Source: Nocardioides sp. Root1257 (lineage in GTDB: Bacteria; Actinomycetota; Actinomycetes; Propionibacteriales; Nocardioidaceae). Taken from it: a DNA stretch of 64,000 nt. Positions 16,511-26,741 of the stretch are shown piece after piece (the first letter of the stretch is position 1; each line of letters begins with the position of its first letter). A program made the translations under genes and the position numbers. Below the pieces are notes generated by a model, which did not search any database, was not told where the DNA came from, and saw only the letters and a list, made by a program, of their open reading frames with translations. The DNA lies in NCBI RefSeq assembly GCF_001425175.1, contig NZ_LMDV01000009.1:124001-188000 (forward strand), read 5' to 3'.

Positions 16511-19188
16511 ACGTGGCGCAGGTGGTACTCCACCGTCTTCGGGCTGAGGAAGAGCGCGGCCGCGGCCTCGCGCGTCGTCTGCCCGTCGGCGAGGAGCAGG
16601 GCGATCTGCAGCTCGCGGGCCGTCAGGTCGACGACCGGGCCGGTCTCCCGGCGCTGGAGCGTCAGCCCGCTGGCGTCCAGCTCCGCGAGGGCGACGTCGG
16701 ACCAGCGCCGCGCGCCCAGCCGCTCGAAGTCGTCGAGCGCCGCGCGCAGGTGCTCGCGGCAGTCGGTGCGCCGCCGCATCCGCCGCAGGCGCTCGCCGTA
16801 CAGCAGGCGCGTGCGCGCGGTCTCGAAGCGGTCCGGGGTGAGCGCGTGCAGCGCCAGCGCGGCGGCGAAGGCCTCGTCGACGTCGTCGTCCGCGGCAAGC
16901 AGCGCCCGGACCCGGGCGGCACGGGCGAGCGACCACGGGCTGCCCTTGCGGTCGGCGCGCGCGAGGTAATCGTCGACGACGGCGTCCGTGCCGTCCAGGT
17001 TCCCGAGGCGGCGCCGTGCCTCCACCAGCTCCGGCACGGGCGACAGGTCCGGGTCGCCCACGTCGCGCTCCGCCAGCAGGGCGACCAGCCCCTCGAACCC
17101 GGCGACGGCCTCGGACACCAGCCCCAGCGACAGGTCCAGCTCGGCGGTCCCGAAGCCCACCCACGCACGGGCCAGGTGCACGTCGTGGGCGTCGCCGATC
17201 GCGCGCGCCTCGGCGCCGGCGGCGCGGCAGGCCTCGACGCGACCCTGGCGGGCGTGCAGCCAGCACAGCCCGGCGAGGTTGGTCGCGAGCTCGGTGACCT
17301 GACCTGACTCGCGGGCGAGAGCGACGGCCTCGCCGTACGCCGCCTCCGCGCGCGGCCAGCGCTCGCCCGTGGCGTCGTCGCGCGCGAGGTGGAAGAGCAG
17401 GTGCGGCAGCTCGCCGATCGCGCCCGCCTCGCGGCGCTCGGTCACGGCGCGCTGGACGAGCTCGCGCCCGGCGTCCGACTCGCGGAGGTAGAGCGGACCG
17501 AGCAGCTCGAAGGCCGAGCGGGTCCGGTGGTCGGCGAGCGGGAGGCCGGCGAAGATCCGGACGCCGCGACGCAGGTGCTCGGCGCCCGAGGTGCCCTCGA
17601 GGGTGCGGGCCATGCCGGCGGCGATCGATGCGATCGCCTCGGCCCGCGCGCCGGCCCGCGCACAGACGTCCGGGTCCGCCAGCAGTCGCTCGAGCCGCTG
17701 CCCGACGACGCTGCCGGCCGGGACGTCGAGCAGGTAGCAGCACACGTCGACCACCTCGGCGTAGAGCACCATCGACTCGGCGATCGCCTCCTCCCCGGCC
17801 TGGTCGGCGGCCCGCAGGAGCTCGACGTACGCCTGCCCCAGCCGGCCGGAGCGGGCCGCCGCGAGACCGGTCACGGCGCGCACCCGGGCGCGCAGCGCGG
17901 GCTCGGTGACGTGGCGCAGCGCCTCGTCGAGGACGAGGGCGGCGCGCGGGTCGTCGCCGGACAGCCAGGCGGCCTCACCGGCCGCGAGCAGCCGGCGGCC
18001 GGCGTCGTCCGAGGAGACCGACAGCCGCGCCGCCCGCTCGCTGGCCGACGCCGCCACGGCGTGCGCGCCACGCGCCGCCGCCCGGCGCGCGACCGCGTCG
18101 AGCTCGTCGGCGACCCCGTTGTCGGGACCCAGCGCCGCCGCGCTCAGGTGCCAGGCCCGCCGGTCCAGGTCGCCCGGCGGCAGGACCTCGGCGACCAGCG
18201 CGTGCAGCCGCCGGCGTACGCCGGCCGGAGCCGTGGCATAGACCGCGGCCCGGGCCAGGGGGTGCACGAAGGCCACCGAGTCCGGGCCGGTCGTCACCAG
18301 CCCCGACTCCTCGGCCGAGGCCAGACCGTCGACGGGGACGCCGGCGAGGGCGGCCGCCCGCCCGACGACCGCGAGGTCCTCGCCCGCGACGGCGGCGACC
18401 CGGACGGCGTCGAGGGCGGACGGCTCGAGGCGTTCGATGCGCATCCCGTAGGCCGCGGTCGCCACCTCCGACAGCCCGGGAGCCGTCTCGAGGCCGGCCG
18501 GCAGGCCGACGAGGGAGTCGGGACGGTCGGCCAGCGTGCGCAGGACCAACGGGTTGCCGTCGGCCAGCTGCACGATCCGGGCCGCCTGCTCCTCGGTCAG
18601 GGCCTGGCCGGAGCCGCGCACGACCTCCCGGGCGGCCTGGAGGTCCAGGCGCGCCAGGTCGAGCACCGGCAGCCCGTCCCAGGCGTCGGTCTCGTCCGGG
18701 CGCAGGGCGACCAGCACCAGCAGGGCATCGGCGACCAGACGGCGCGACACGAAGGCCAGCGCCTCGGCCGACGGGCGGTCGAGGAGGTGCGCGTCGTCGA
18801 CGACCACGACGGTCGGCCGCTCCTCGCTCGCCCGGGTCAGGAGGGTCAGCACCCCGGCGGAGATCGCGAACCGATCCACCACCCCGTCCTCGCGCAGCGC
18901 GAGCGCCGTGCCGAGGGCCTCGGCCTGCGGCGTCGGCAGGGTCTCGACGAGGTCGACGAGCGGGCGCACGAGCGCGGCCAGGCCCGCGAACGGGAGCTCC
19001 CGCTCGACCTCCGCCCCCCGGGCGCGCAGCACCTGCAGACCGTCCGCCCGCGCCACGGCGTCCTCGAGCAGCGCGCTCTTGCCGATCCCGGGCTCGCCGC
19101 GCACCACCAGGACGCCGCTCTGGCCGAGGCGGGCTCCGGAGAGCAACGCCTCGAGGTCGCGCTGGGCCTGCTGGCGCCCGACCAACAT
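16447..19188 (-). CDS. Large ATPase LuxR-type regulator (LAL), first copy
   Basis: 913 residues. An N-terminal AAA/STAND ATPase has Walker A GEPGIGKSA near residue 31 and Walker B VVVVDDAHLLD. Long helical repeats fill the middle. The last 65 residues are a LuxR helix-turn-helix (LTARELQIALLLADGQTTRE, then SPKTVEYHLRHVYTKLGI). LAL proteins switch on transcription when a ligand binds. It is divergent from the methyltransferase/fusion operon at 19314, its likely target. A second LAL of the same length closes the other side of that operon. Confidence 0.92.
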   Translation of the reverse strand: MLVGRQQAQRDLEALLSGARLGQSGVLVVRGEPGIGKSALLEDAVARADGLQVLRARGAEVERELPFAGLAALVRPLVDLVETLPTPQAEALGTALALREDGVVDRFAISAGVLTLLTRASEERPTVVVVDDAHLLDRPSAEALAFVSRRLVADALLVLVALRPDETDAWDGLPVLDLARLDLQAAREVVRGSGQALTEEQAARIVQLADGNPLVLRTLADRPDSLVGLPAGLETAPGLSEVATAAYGMRIERLEPSALDAVRVAAVAGEDLAVVGRAAALAGVPVDGLASAEESGLVTTGPDSVAFVHPLARAAVYATAPAGVRRRLHALVAEVLPPGDLDRRAWHLSAAALGPDNGVADELDAVARRAAARGAHAVAASASERAARLSVSSDDAGRRLLAAGEAAWLSGDDPRAALVLDEALRHVTEPALRARVRAVTGLAAARSGRLGQAYVELLRAADQAGEEAIAESMVLYAEVVDVCCYLLDVPAGSVVGQRLERLLADPDVCARAGARAEAIASIAAGMARTLEGTSGAEHLRRGVRIFAGLPLADHRTRSAFELLGPLYLRESDAGRELVQRAVTERREAGAIGELPHLLFHLARDDATGERWPRAEAAYGEAVALARESGQVTELATNLAGLCWLHARQGRVEACRAAGAEARAIGDAHDVHLARAWVGFGTAELDLSLGLVSEAVAGFEGLVALLAERDVGDPDLSPVPELVEARRRLGNLDGTDAVVDDYLARADRKGSPWSLARAARVRALLAADDDVDEAFAAALALHALTPDRFETARTRLLYGERLRRMRRRTDCREHLRAALDDFERLGARRWSDVALAELDASGLTLQRRETGPVVDLTARELQIALLLADGQTTREAAAALFLSPKTVEYHLRHVYTKLGIGSRAELAERMRDVG

Positions 19189-19313
19189 GCCCCGAGTCTA
19201 GGGACGACCTCGAGACCAGGGGGGTCACCGGATGCGGCACCGGGACGCCGGGGCCGAAGGTCGGAGGACAGGTTCCGGCACCGGCCGGACCGTCCCGATC
19301 CAAGGAGCACCAC

Positions 19314-20399
19314 ATGACCGCCCAGACCACCACCCCGCCCGCCGAGCTCGACGAGGCCGCCCTGATGGCCTTCGTCTTCCGCGCCGTCGACGAGGTGGGC
19401 GCCTCGCTCAACTGCGCCCTCGTCGTCATGGGTGACCGCCTCGGCTACTACCGCGCCCTCGCCGACCGCGGGCCGCTGACCGCCCCGCAGCTCGCTCAGG
19501 CGACCGGGACCGGCGAGCGGTACGCGACCGAGTGGCTCAACGCTCAGGCCGCCGGCGACTTCGTCCGCTACGACCCGGCCTCGGGCCGCTACACCCTGCC
19601 CGCGGAGCACGTCGTCGCCCTGACGGACCCGACCAGCCCGGCGTACCTGCCCGGCTTCTTCCAGATCGCGTTCGGCACGATCAGCGACGCCGCGCAGATC
19701 TTCGACCGCGCCCGCGAGGGCGACGGCCTCGGCTGGGGCGAGCACAACCACGACGTCCACGAGGGCTGCGAGCGGTTCTTCCGCCCCAGCTACGCCGCCA
19801 ACCTGGTGCCGAGCTGGCTGCCGTCCCTCGACGGGGTCGTCGACAAGCTGGGGCGCGGTGCGCGGGTCCACGACCTCGGCTGCGGCCACGGGTCCTCGAC
19901 CGTCCTGCTCGCGCAGGCCTACCCGCAGTCCACCTTCGTCGGGTCGGACGCGCACGCCGGCTCCATCGACGTGGCCCGGCAGCGCGCAGCCGAGGGCGGC
20001 GTCGGCGACCGCGTGGAGTTCGAGACGGCCACCTCGACGACCGTCACCGGGTCGGGCTACGACCTGGTCACCGTGTTCGACGCCCTGCACGACATGGGCG
20101 ACCCGGTCGGCTGCGCCCGCCGGGTCTACGACCTGCTCGCCGACGACGGCACCTGGATGATCGTCGAGCCGGCCGCCGGCGACCGGATCCAGGACAACCT
20201 CAACCCCGTCGGGCGCGCCTACTATGGGTTCTCCACCCTGCTGTGCACGCCCGCGTCGCTCTCCCAGGACGTCGGTCTCGCGATCGGGACCCAGGCCGGT
20301 CCGGCCCGGATCCGCGACATCGTCACCGCCGCCGGATTCACCCAGTTCCGGATCGCCGCCCAGACGCCGTTCAACAACGTGCTGGAGGTCCGGAAGTGA
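19314..20399 (+). CDS. Class I SAM-dependent methyltransferase
   Basis: 361 residues, ATG after CCAAGGAGCACCAC. The N-terminal 100 residues form a winged-helix dimerisation domain (YYRALADRGPLTAPQLAQAT), as in O-methyltransferases and the Rv2258c-like group. SAM motif I is VHDLGCGHGSST (about 183-194), with VFDALHDMGDP at the acceptor site. The substrate is not evident. It overlaps the following fusion gene by GTGA, so the two are made together. Confidence 0.88.
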   Translation: MTAQTTTPPAELDEAALMAFVFRAVDEVGASLNCALVVMGDRLGYYRALADRGPLTAPQLAQATGTGERYATEWLNAQAAGDFVRYDPASGRYTLPAEHVVALTDPTSPAYLPGFFQIAFGTISDAAQIFDRAREGDGLGWGEHNHDVHEGCERFFRPSYAANLVPSWLPSLDGVVDKLGRGARVHDLGCGHGSSTVLLAQAYPQSTFVGSDAHAGSIDVARQRAAEGGVGDRVEFETATSTTVTGSGYDLVTVFDALHDMGDPVGCARRVYDLLADDGTWMIVEPAAGDRIQDNLNPVGRAYYGFSTLLCTPASLSQDVGLAIGTQAGPARIRDIVTAAGFTQFRIAAQTPFNNVLEVRK

Positions 20400-22570
20400 C
20401 CCAGCCACCAGCCGCGCACGGCGACGCCGACGCACCCGCCAGCCGGGCCCTGCTGCCCGACCGGACCGGCGTCGCCGTGCGCGACGGCGTACCGCTCGCC
20501 TGGTCGTCGTACGGCGCCGGCGACGTCACGCTGCTGCTGATGCCGACCTGGTCGATCGTGCCGTCGCGGATGTGGAAGGCGCAGGTCCCGTACCTCGCCC
20601 GGCACTTCCGCGTCGTCACCTTCGACGGGCGCGGGTCCGGCGCCTCGGGCCGGCCGACGGGGGCGGCGGCGTACACCGACGTGGAGTACGCCGCCGACAC
20701 GGTCGCCGTGATGGACGACGCGGAGGTCGACCGCGCCGTGCTCGTCTCGCTCTCGTGCGGCGGGACCTGGTCGGTCCACGTCGCCGCGGGTCACCCCGAG
20801 CGCGTGCTCGGCCTCTTCTCGATCGCGCCGGCCTGCGGGCTCTCGGTCCACGACCCGGTGCGCGAGGAGTTCCTCTGGTCCGAGCGCTACCCGCACGCCG
20901 ACGGCTGGGCGAAGTACAACAAGCACCACTGGCTGGAGGGCGGGTACGACGACTTCCTCGAGTTCTTCTTCGGCCAGATGTTCACCGAGCCGCACTCGAC
21001 CAAGCAGATCGAGGACTGCATCGCCTGGGGGCAGGACGTCGGACCGCAGACGCTGGTGGACACCACGGCGGGGCGGCTCGGCTGCGACGGCGCGACCTGC
21101 ACGTCGGTCGAGCCGCTGTGCCCCCAGGTGACCTGCCCGGTCCTGGTCGTGCACGGCACCGACGACCGGATCCGCGGCCACCAGATCGGCGAGCGGCTGG
21201 CCGAGCTGACGGGCGGCGAGCTCGTCCTGGTGGAGGACGCCGGCCACGGCCTGCCCTTCCGGGAGCCGGTCTGGGTCAACCACGAGGTGCGCCGGTTCGC
21301 CGAGCGCTTCGCGCCTGCTCCGACCAAGGCGCCGCCGCGGCGCTGGCGGCGGGCCGCGGCGAGGCCGCCCCGCGCGCTCTACCTCTCCTCCCCCATCGGG
21401 CTCGGCCACGCCCGCCGCGACCTCGCCGTCGCCGGCGCCCTGCGCGAGCTCCGGCCGGACCTGCAGGTCGACTGGCTCGCCCAGGACCCGGTGACCCGGC
21501 TGCTCGCCCACCACGGCGAGCGGGCGCACCCGGCCTCCGCACACCTCGCGAACGAGTCCGGCCACATCGAGGCCGAGTGCGGGGAGCACGACCTGCACGC
21601 CTTCCGCGCGGTCCGGCGGATGGACGAGATCATGGTCAACAACTTCATGGTCTTCGACCAGCTGCTCGACGAGGAGCCCTACGACCTCGTCATCGGCGAC
21701 GAGGCCTGGGAGGTCGACTACTTCCTGCACGAGAACCCGGAGCTGAAGCGCTCGTCGTACGCCTGGCTGACCGACTTCGTCGGCTGGCTGCCGATGCCGG
21801 ACGGGGGCGCCGAGGAGGCCGCGCTGACGGCCGACCTGAACGCCGAGATGATCGAGCACCGCGCCCGCTTCCACCGGCTCCGGGACCGGTCGGTCTTCGT
21901 CGGCAACCCCGGTGACGTCGTACCCGACAGCTTCGGCGACGGGCTGCCGGCGATCCGCGAGTGGACCGAGGACAACTTCGACTTCGCCGGCTACGTGACC
22001 GGCTTCGACCCCTCGAGCCTCGGCGACCCGGCCGAGCTGCGGGCCCGCCTCGGCTACCGCCCCGACGAGACCGTCTGCGTCGTCAGCGTCGGCGGGTCGG
22101 GGGTCGGTGCGCCGCTCCTGCGCCGGGTCCTCGACGCGGTCCCCGAGGCTCGGCGGCTGCGCCCCGACCTGCGCTTCGAGATCGTCGCGGGACCGCGGAT
22201 CGACCCGCGGTCGCTCCCCGAGCGGGACGGCGCCCGGGTGCACGGCTTCGTCCCCGACCTCACCGCCTGGCTCGCCGCCTGCGACGTCGCCGTGGTGCAG
22301 GGCGGCCTCACGACCTGCATGGAGCTCGCCGCGCTGCGCAAGCCCTTCCTCTTCCTCCCGCTGCGGCACCACTTCGAGCAGAGCTTCCACGTCCGGCACC
22401 GCCTCGAGCAGTACGCCGCGGGCACCTGCCTCGACTACGAGCTCACCCGCGACCCGGACGCGCTCGCCGCCGCGATCGTGGCCGAGGCGGCCCGCGACAC
22501 CTCGTCGTACCGCCCCGTCGAGCGCGACGGTGCTGCGCGGGTGGCGCAGCTGCTCGCCGACCTGTTCTGA
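20396..22570 (+). CDS. Alpha/beta-hydrolase and glycosyltransferase fusion protein
   Basis: 724 residues; GTG start inside the stop of the methyltransferase gene. Residues about 15-305 are an alpha/beta hydrolase: nucleophile SLSCGG (Ser120), acid in HGTDD (Asp256), His284 in DAGHG. A basic, Pro-rich linker (about 308-326) leads into a GT-B glycosyltransferase resembling MurG/UGT proteins. That half starts LYLSSPIGLGHARRD (329-343) and has donor-site VVQGGLTTCMELA near 633-645. The frame is continuous with no stop or frameshift between halves. The hydrolase half resembles those fused to adenylate cyclases and LuxR proteins in actinobacteria, so it may sense a ligand. Function unknown. Confidence 0.82.
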   Translation: MTQPPAAHGDADAPASRALLPDRTGVAVRDGVPLAWSSYGAGDVTLLLMPTWSIVPSRMWKAQVPYLARHFRVVTFDGRGSGASGRPTGAAAYTDVEYAADTVAVMDDAEVDRAVLVSLSCGGTWSVHVAAGHPERVLGLFSIAPACGLSVHDPVREEFLWSERYPHADGWAKYNKHHWLEGGYDDFLEFFFGQMFTEPHSTKQIEDCIAWGQDVGPQTLVDTTAGRLGCDGATCTSVEPLCPQVTCPVLVVHGTDDRIRGHQIGERLAELTGGELVLVEDAGHGLPFREPVWVNHEVRRFAERFAPAPTKAPPRRWRRAAARPPRALYLSSPIGLGHARRDLAVAGALRELRPDLQVDWLAQDPVTRLLAHHGERAHPASAHLANESGHIEAECGEHDLHAFRAVRRMDEIMVNNFMVFDQLLDEEPYDLVIGDEAWEVDYFLHENPELKRSSYAWLTDFVGWLPMPDGGAEEAALTADLNAEMIEHRARFHRLRDRSVFVGNPGDVVPDSFGDGLPAIREWTEDNFDFAGYVTGFDPSSLGDPAELRARLGYRPDETVCVVSVGGSGVGAPLLRRVLDAVPEARRLRPDLRFEIVAGPRIDPRSLPERDGARVHGFVPDLTAWLAACDVAVVQGGLTTCMELAALRKPFLFLPLRHHFEQSFHVRHRLEQYAAGTCLDYELTRDPDALAAAIVAEAARDTSSYRPVERDGAARVAQLLADLF

Positions 22571-22577
22571 GCGGGCC

Positions 22578-25319
22578 CTACTCAGCGCCGAGGCCGAGGC
22601 GGCCCGCGAGGGCTGCGGCCTCGGCCCGGTTGGCGACGCCGAGCTTGGTCAGGATGTGCGAGACGTGGTGCTCGGCGGTCTTGCGGCTGATGAAGAGCGA
22701 GCTCGCGATCTCGGGGTTGCTGGCGCCGGTGGCGACCAGCGCCAGCACCTCACGCTCGCGCTCGCTGAGGGCGGCGAGCGCCTCGGGGCCGGACGGCACC
22801 GGCGCCAGGCCGGCGAGCTCGCGGCTCCGCGCGGCCTGGTAGGGGCAGCTGAGCTCGTGGAAGCGGGCCGTCAGGGCGGCCACACCGGCCCTGTCCCCGC
22901 TCGCCAGCAGCCGGGCCCGCTCGACCATGAGGGACGCGACGACGTTGTCGCGGGTGCTCGTGGCGGCGCGGGCGAGCCGGTCCTCCACGTCAGGCACACC
23001 CGCGAGCATCCCTGCCTCGGCCCAGGCGGCGGAGTGCCAGGCGAGCCAGAGCCGCTGGTGCCAGCCGCAGCCGCCGGGGACGTCGTCGGGCGCGAACGAG
23101 AGCACCTCGAGCGCGCGCTCCGGCTCACCGCGGTGCAGGTGGTGGAGCCCGTCGAGGGTGGCCGGCCAGATGAGCGTGGGGTCGTCGCAGGCGCCGGGGT
23201 CGCGGGCGATCCGGCGCGTCACCGCCGTCCAGTCCGCGCGCCCGTCGTCGTCGCCGAGGATCCCGAGCACCATCGCCACGGCGTACGTCGCGGGTGCGAA
23301 GTTGTTCACGACCGGCCGGTCGGCACGCTCCCACGACGCCCGGAACGCCTCGGCGTCGGCGAGCACGTCGTCGAAGGTGCCGGCGAGCGAGCCGAGCTCG
23401 AGCTGGCGTGCGATGCCGATCTGCGGCTCCTCGCGCAGGAACGGCAGCGCAGCCAGGGCGTCCGCGTGTCGTCGGCCCTCGGCGAGCAGTCCCGAGGCGA
23501 GGCAGAGGTGGGCGGCCATCAGGTTGACGTCGGCGTGGTCCATCCCGGTGGCGACGTCGACCGGCACCCGCGCCATCCCGGTCAGCCGGGCCCGGACGGT
23601 GGTCAGCGCGGCGGCCAGGTCGTCGGCCTCCAGCTCGGCGGCGCAGACCTCGTCGAGGGCCGTGTCGACGATCAGCGGGTCGCCGAGCGCGCGGGCCCGC
23701 TCCACGACGGCGAGGCAGTCCGCGACGACTCGCGGCCGGTCCGACCGCGCCACGGTCGCCATGGCGATCGCGGTCTCCACCGCCTCGTGACCGGCGCCGA
23801 GCTCACGGGCCCGCGCGAGGGCGGCGTCCGTGGCGGCGGTCGAGACCGGGTGGCCCATCGTCCCCTCGTGGCGGTGCCACCAGGTCGCGATGTGGCACAG
23901 GTAGAGGGCGGCCGTCACCTGGTCACCCGCCTCGACCGCGGCGTCCACCGCGCGCTGGCAGATCTCGACCGCCTCGTCGCCGGCGTAGCGGGCGAGCGCG
24001 GCCCGGGACGCGAGGAAGAGCGCCAGGTGCCGGCGTGCCGGGTCGTCGGTCAGCTCGGCGACCTGGAGGTGACGGCGCTCCGCCTCGGCCGGCCGGCCGC
24101 GCTCGAAGACCGCCACCGCGAGCAGGTCCGCGAGCTCGGCCGACGCCTGCCTGTCCGACGCGCTCCAGCCCAGGGCTGCCCGGGCGTCGTCGAGGACCCG
24201 GTCGAGCTCGGCGCACCACGCGGCGTCGCCCGGCATCCGCGCGATCAGCTCGCGCAGCGTGGACTCGCACCACACCCGGTGCCGCACCCGGATCGCCTCG
24301 AGCTCGTCCAGCTCGACCGACCGCTCCACGGCGTACTGCCGGATCGTCTCGAGCAGCCGGTAGCGGGTCGGCCGGCCCGGGCGCAGGGCGACCAGGTTCC
24401 AGTCGACGAGCCGACCGAGGAGGTCGAGGAGCTCCGTCGGCGGCCGGTCCACGACGTACGCCGCGGCCTCGAGGTCGAACGGCGAGGCGAAGAGGGCAAC
24501 GGAGCGGAGCACGGCCTGCTCGTCCTCGCCGAGCAGGTGGTAGCTCCAGTCGACGGCGGCGCGCAGCGACCCGTGGCGGTCGTCGGCGGGGTGGCCGTAG
24601 CTGAGCACGTCGTGGCCCTGGCCGAGCGCCAGCCACAGCCCGTCGAGGCCGAAGCTCGGTGCGCGCGCGGCCGCGAGCTCGATCGCGAGCGCCATGCCGT
24701 CGAGCAGGCGGCAGATCTCGCGGACGGTGACGAGGTCGTCGACCGTCAGCGGCGTGACCGCGCCGCTCTCGGCCATCCGGGCCTCGAACAGCGCGACGGC
24801 GTCGTCGTCGACCGAGAGGCCGGGCACCGCGAAGACCGTCTCACCGGCCAGGTGCAGCCGGATCCGGCTGGTCGCCAGGACCCGCAGCGCCGGGCAGCCG
24901 GAGAGCAGGGCCGTGACCGCCGCCCGGGCACCGGTGAGCAGGTGCTCGCAGTTGTCGACGACGACGAGGACCCGCCGCTCTCGCAGGGTGGCGGTGAGCG
25001 CGTCGAGCCGGGTCGCGCCGGACCGCTCCGGCACGCCCGCGGCCTCGGCGATCGCGGCGACCACCATGGCGTCGTCGGTGACGGCGACCAGGTCGACGAA
25101 GACGACCCCGTCGACGAACTCGTCCGCGAGGTCCTCGGCGACCACGAGCCCGAGGCGGGTCTTGCCCACGCCACCGGGTCCGGTGGCGGTGACGAGCCGG
25201 TGGCCGCCCCGGGACGGACGGAGCGCGTCGGCGAGTGCCGCGCGCTCCGCGATCCGGCCGATGAACGGGGTCAGCGCCGTCGGCAGCGCGGCCAGCGCGA
25301 GCCTGTCCTCGACGCCCAT
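22578..25319 (-). CDS. Large ATPase LuxR-type regulator (LAL), second copy
   Basis: 913 residues. Start at ATG 25319, chosen because [20 protein letters not shown] matches the usual start before the ATPase. P-loop [11 protein letters not shown] is about residues 47-57. NB-ARC-like and TPR-like segments follow, then a C-terminal LuxR helix-turn-helix ([40 protein letters not shown]). It ends seven bases from the convergent fusion gene. Its N-terminal half is closer to the AfsR/SARP-like NB-ARC class than that of the first LAL, so the two are not simple duplicates. Confidence 0.92.
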   Translation of the reverse strand: MGVEDRLALAALPTALTPFIGRIAERAALADALRPSRGGHRLVTATGPGGVGKTRLGLVVAEDLADEFVDGVVFVDLVAVTDDAMVVAAIAEAAGVPERSGATRLDALTATLRERRVLVVVDNCEHLLTGARAAVTALLSGCPALRVLATSRIRLHLAGETVFAVPGLSVDDDAVALFEARMAESGAVTPLTVDDLVTVREICRLLDGMALAIELAAARAPSFGLDGLWLALGQGHDVLSYGHPADDRHGSLRAAVDWSYHLLGEDEQAVLRSVALFASPFDLEAAAYVVDRPPTELLDLLGRLVDWNLVALRPGRPTRYRLLETIRQYAVERSVELDELEAIRVRHRVWCESTLRELIARMPGDAAWCAELDRVLDDARAALGWSASDRQASAELADLLAVAVFERGRPAEAERRHLQVAELTDDPARRHLALFLASRAALARYAGDEAVEICQRAVDAAVEAGDQVTAALYLCHIATWWHRHEGTMGHPVSTAATDAALARARELGAGHEAVETAIAMATVARSDRPRVVADCLAVVERARALGDPLIVDTALDEVCAAELEADDLAAALTTVRARLTGMARVPVDVATGMDHADVNLMAAHLCLASGLLAEGRRHADALAALPFLREEPQIGIARQLELGSLAGTFDDVLADAEAFRASWERADRPVVNNFAPATYAVAMVLGILGDDDGRADWTAVTRRIARDPGACDDPTLIWPATLDGLHHLHRGEPERALEVLSFAPDDVPGGCGWHQRLWLAWHSAAWAEAGMLAGVPDVEDRLARAATSTRDNVVASLMVERARLLASGDRAGVAALTARFHELSCPYQAARSRELAGLAPVPSGPEALAALSEREREVLALVATGASNPEIASSLFISRKTAEHHVSHILTKLGVANRAEAAALAGRLGLGAE

Positions 25320-25360
25320 GGCGCCGATTCTGGCACGCGGTCGCCACTCGCGGACGACGC

Positions 25361-25645
25361 TCAGGCGCTCGCCCCGGCCGCCGAGTGAGGGCCGAACTCG
25401 TTGGCCACGACCGACACGGTGTTGGCGGGGAAGCCGCCCCGGCGGGCGTGCTCGAGGATCGTCTCGACCTCGTCGGTCTCGTGGACGCAGTAGATCTTGT
25501 CGCCCGCGACGTAGCTGTTGACCCACGTGTACGGGACCTCCAGCCCCGCGACGACGTCGTTGGACGCCTGCGCGATGTCTGCCAGCTCGGCCTCCGACAG
25601 GTTGCTCGCGCCCGGGATCTCCCGCTCGATGATGAACCGCTTCAT
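25361..25645 (-). CDS. DUF4242 (SCO4226-like) small protein
   Basis: 94 residues starting [20 protein letters not shown], with [20 protein letters not shown] in the middle. This is the pattern of DUF4242, ferredoxin-like-fold proteins; one Streptomyces member (SCO4226) has been described as nickel-binding. It lies 41 bases upstream of the second LAL on the same strand. It probably shares its transcript or is its target. A strong hairpin sits in its leader. Confidence 0.82.
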   Translation of the reverse strand: MKRFIIEREIPGASNLSEAELADIAQASNDVVAGLEVPYTWVNSYVAGDKIYCVHETDEVETILEHARRGGFPANTVSVVANEFGPHSAAGASA

Positions 25646-25663
25646 GGTGCTCCTCCTGGTGGA

Positions 25664-25755
25664 CGCCGCCGGCACGGTGCCGGCGGCGTGCTCACCTTCC
25701 GCGGAGTCGGAGGTCCGGCGCAGCGGGGAGGTCCCCTATTCGCCTCCCCTATCCG
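25664..25755 (-). promoter_or_regulatory. Leader hairpin and direct repeats upstream of DUF4242 gene
   Basis: CGCCGCCGGCAC (25664-25675) and its exact complement (25677-25688) form a near-continuous GC palindrome that ends 19 bases from the start codon, just before the ribosome-binding site AGGAGGAGC. Further upstream, TCCCCTATTCG (25732-25742) and TCCCCTATCCG (25745-25755) repeat with a 13-base period. Direct repeats suit LuxR or SARP-type regulators, so the downstream LAL is a candidate binder. Spans the full gap between the quinone-reductase-like gene and DUF4242. Confidence 0.5.
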
Positions 25756-25782
25756 GGGGCCGGTCCGCGGGTCAGATCTCGC

Positions 25783-26703
25783 CTATTGCGGGCGCACCGC
25801 GACGATCGTCTTTCCCTGGGACCGCTCATCAGAGGTGAACGTCGCGGTGGCTCCGTCGAGGGTCGCGACGGTTCCGATGTTGGGCCGCAGTCGTCCGTCG
25901 GCGACACGAGTGACGATCTCGGTCAGCTCGGCTCGGTCGGCCTCGACGACGAAGTCGAGGGCACGGATACGATCCGGCACTGCCTCGACCGGACCGACGA
26001 TCGACACCAGGGTGCCGCCGTCCCTCAGCAGCTTCATCGAACGGTCCTGGATGGCGCCGCCGATGACGTCGAAGACCAGGTCGACGGGGCCGACGCTCTC
26101 CAGCTCGGAGCCCTCGAGGTCGACGAACTCCTGGGCTCCCAGAGCCAGCACCTTGTCGCGGTCCGCGCCCCGGCCGGTCCCGACGACGTAGGCACCGGCC
26201 TGGGCGGCGAGCTGGGTGACCATCGCACCGACGGCGCCGGCCGCACCGTGGGCGAGGATCCGTTGGCCTGCCGTCAGTCGCCCGTGCTGGAAGAGGCCCT
26301 GCCACGCGGTGAGTCCCGAGATCGGAAGCGAGGCGGCGACGGTGAAGTCGACCTGATCGGGCAGAGGCGCGAGGTTGCGCGCTTCCATCGCGACGAGCTC
26401 TGCGAGAGCGCCGTCGCGGTGCCAGTCCGCAAGTCCGAAGACTCTCTGGCCCACCGCCAACCCGGTCGTCCCGTATCCGAGCCGGGTGACGACACCCGCC
26501 ACCTCGTGCCCCGGGATGGAGGGCGTCCTGTCGCGGTTCGTCCGGTCGACCCAGGTGGAAGGCCACTCGAGCTCGCTCGCGACCCAGCCGGCGGCATGCA
26601 CCTCGACGACGACGTCGTTGATCGCTGGCGCTGGCTCGGGTCGCTCGACCAGGCTCATTCCGGCGGCGCCGGCCGCCTCATCTGTCACCACGATCGCTCT
26701 CAT
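25783..26703 (-). CDS. Quinone oxidoreductase-like MDR reductase
   Basis: 306 residues, medium-chain dehydrogenase/reductase without the structural-zinc Cys cluster. GROES-like domain about 1-130, including PGHEVAGVV. Rossmann domain starts near 150 (ILAHGAAGAVGAMVTQLAAQ), which is the NADPH-binding AxxGxxG of zeta-crystallin/QOR enzymes. It should reduce a quinone or enone. It is divergent from a TetR gene, with palindromes in the gap, a classic electrophile-responsive pair (inference). Confidence 0.88.
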   Translation of the reverse strand: MRAIVVTDEAAGAAGMSLVERPEPAPAINDVVVEVHAAGWVASELEWPSTWVDRTNRDRTPSIPGHEVAGVVTRLGYGTTGLAVGQRVFGLADWHRDGALAELVAMEARNLAPLPDQVDFTVAASLPISGLTAWQGLFQHGRLTAGQRILAHGAAGAVGAMVTQLAAQAGAYVVGTGRGADRDKVLALGAQEFVDLEGSELESVGPVDLVFDVIGGAIQDRSMKLLRDGGTLVSIVGPVEAVPDRIRALDFVVEADRAELTEIVTRVADGRLRPNIGTVATLDGATATFTSDERSQGKTIVAVRPQ

Positions 26704-26741
26704 CTCCGCGCCCTTCGCCGATATCGCCTCGGATCGAACCA

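Noticed and set aside
22107..25388. 1093-codon forward frame through the fusion C-terminus and across the LAL gene
   Set aside because: It has no domain and is low-complexity. The two real genes on either strand explain the region fully.
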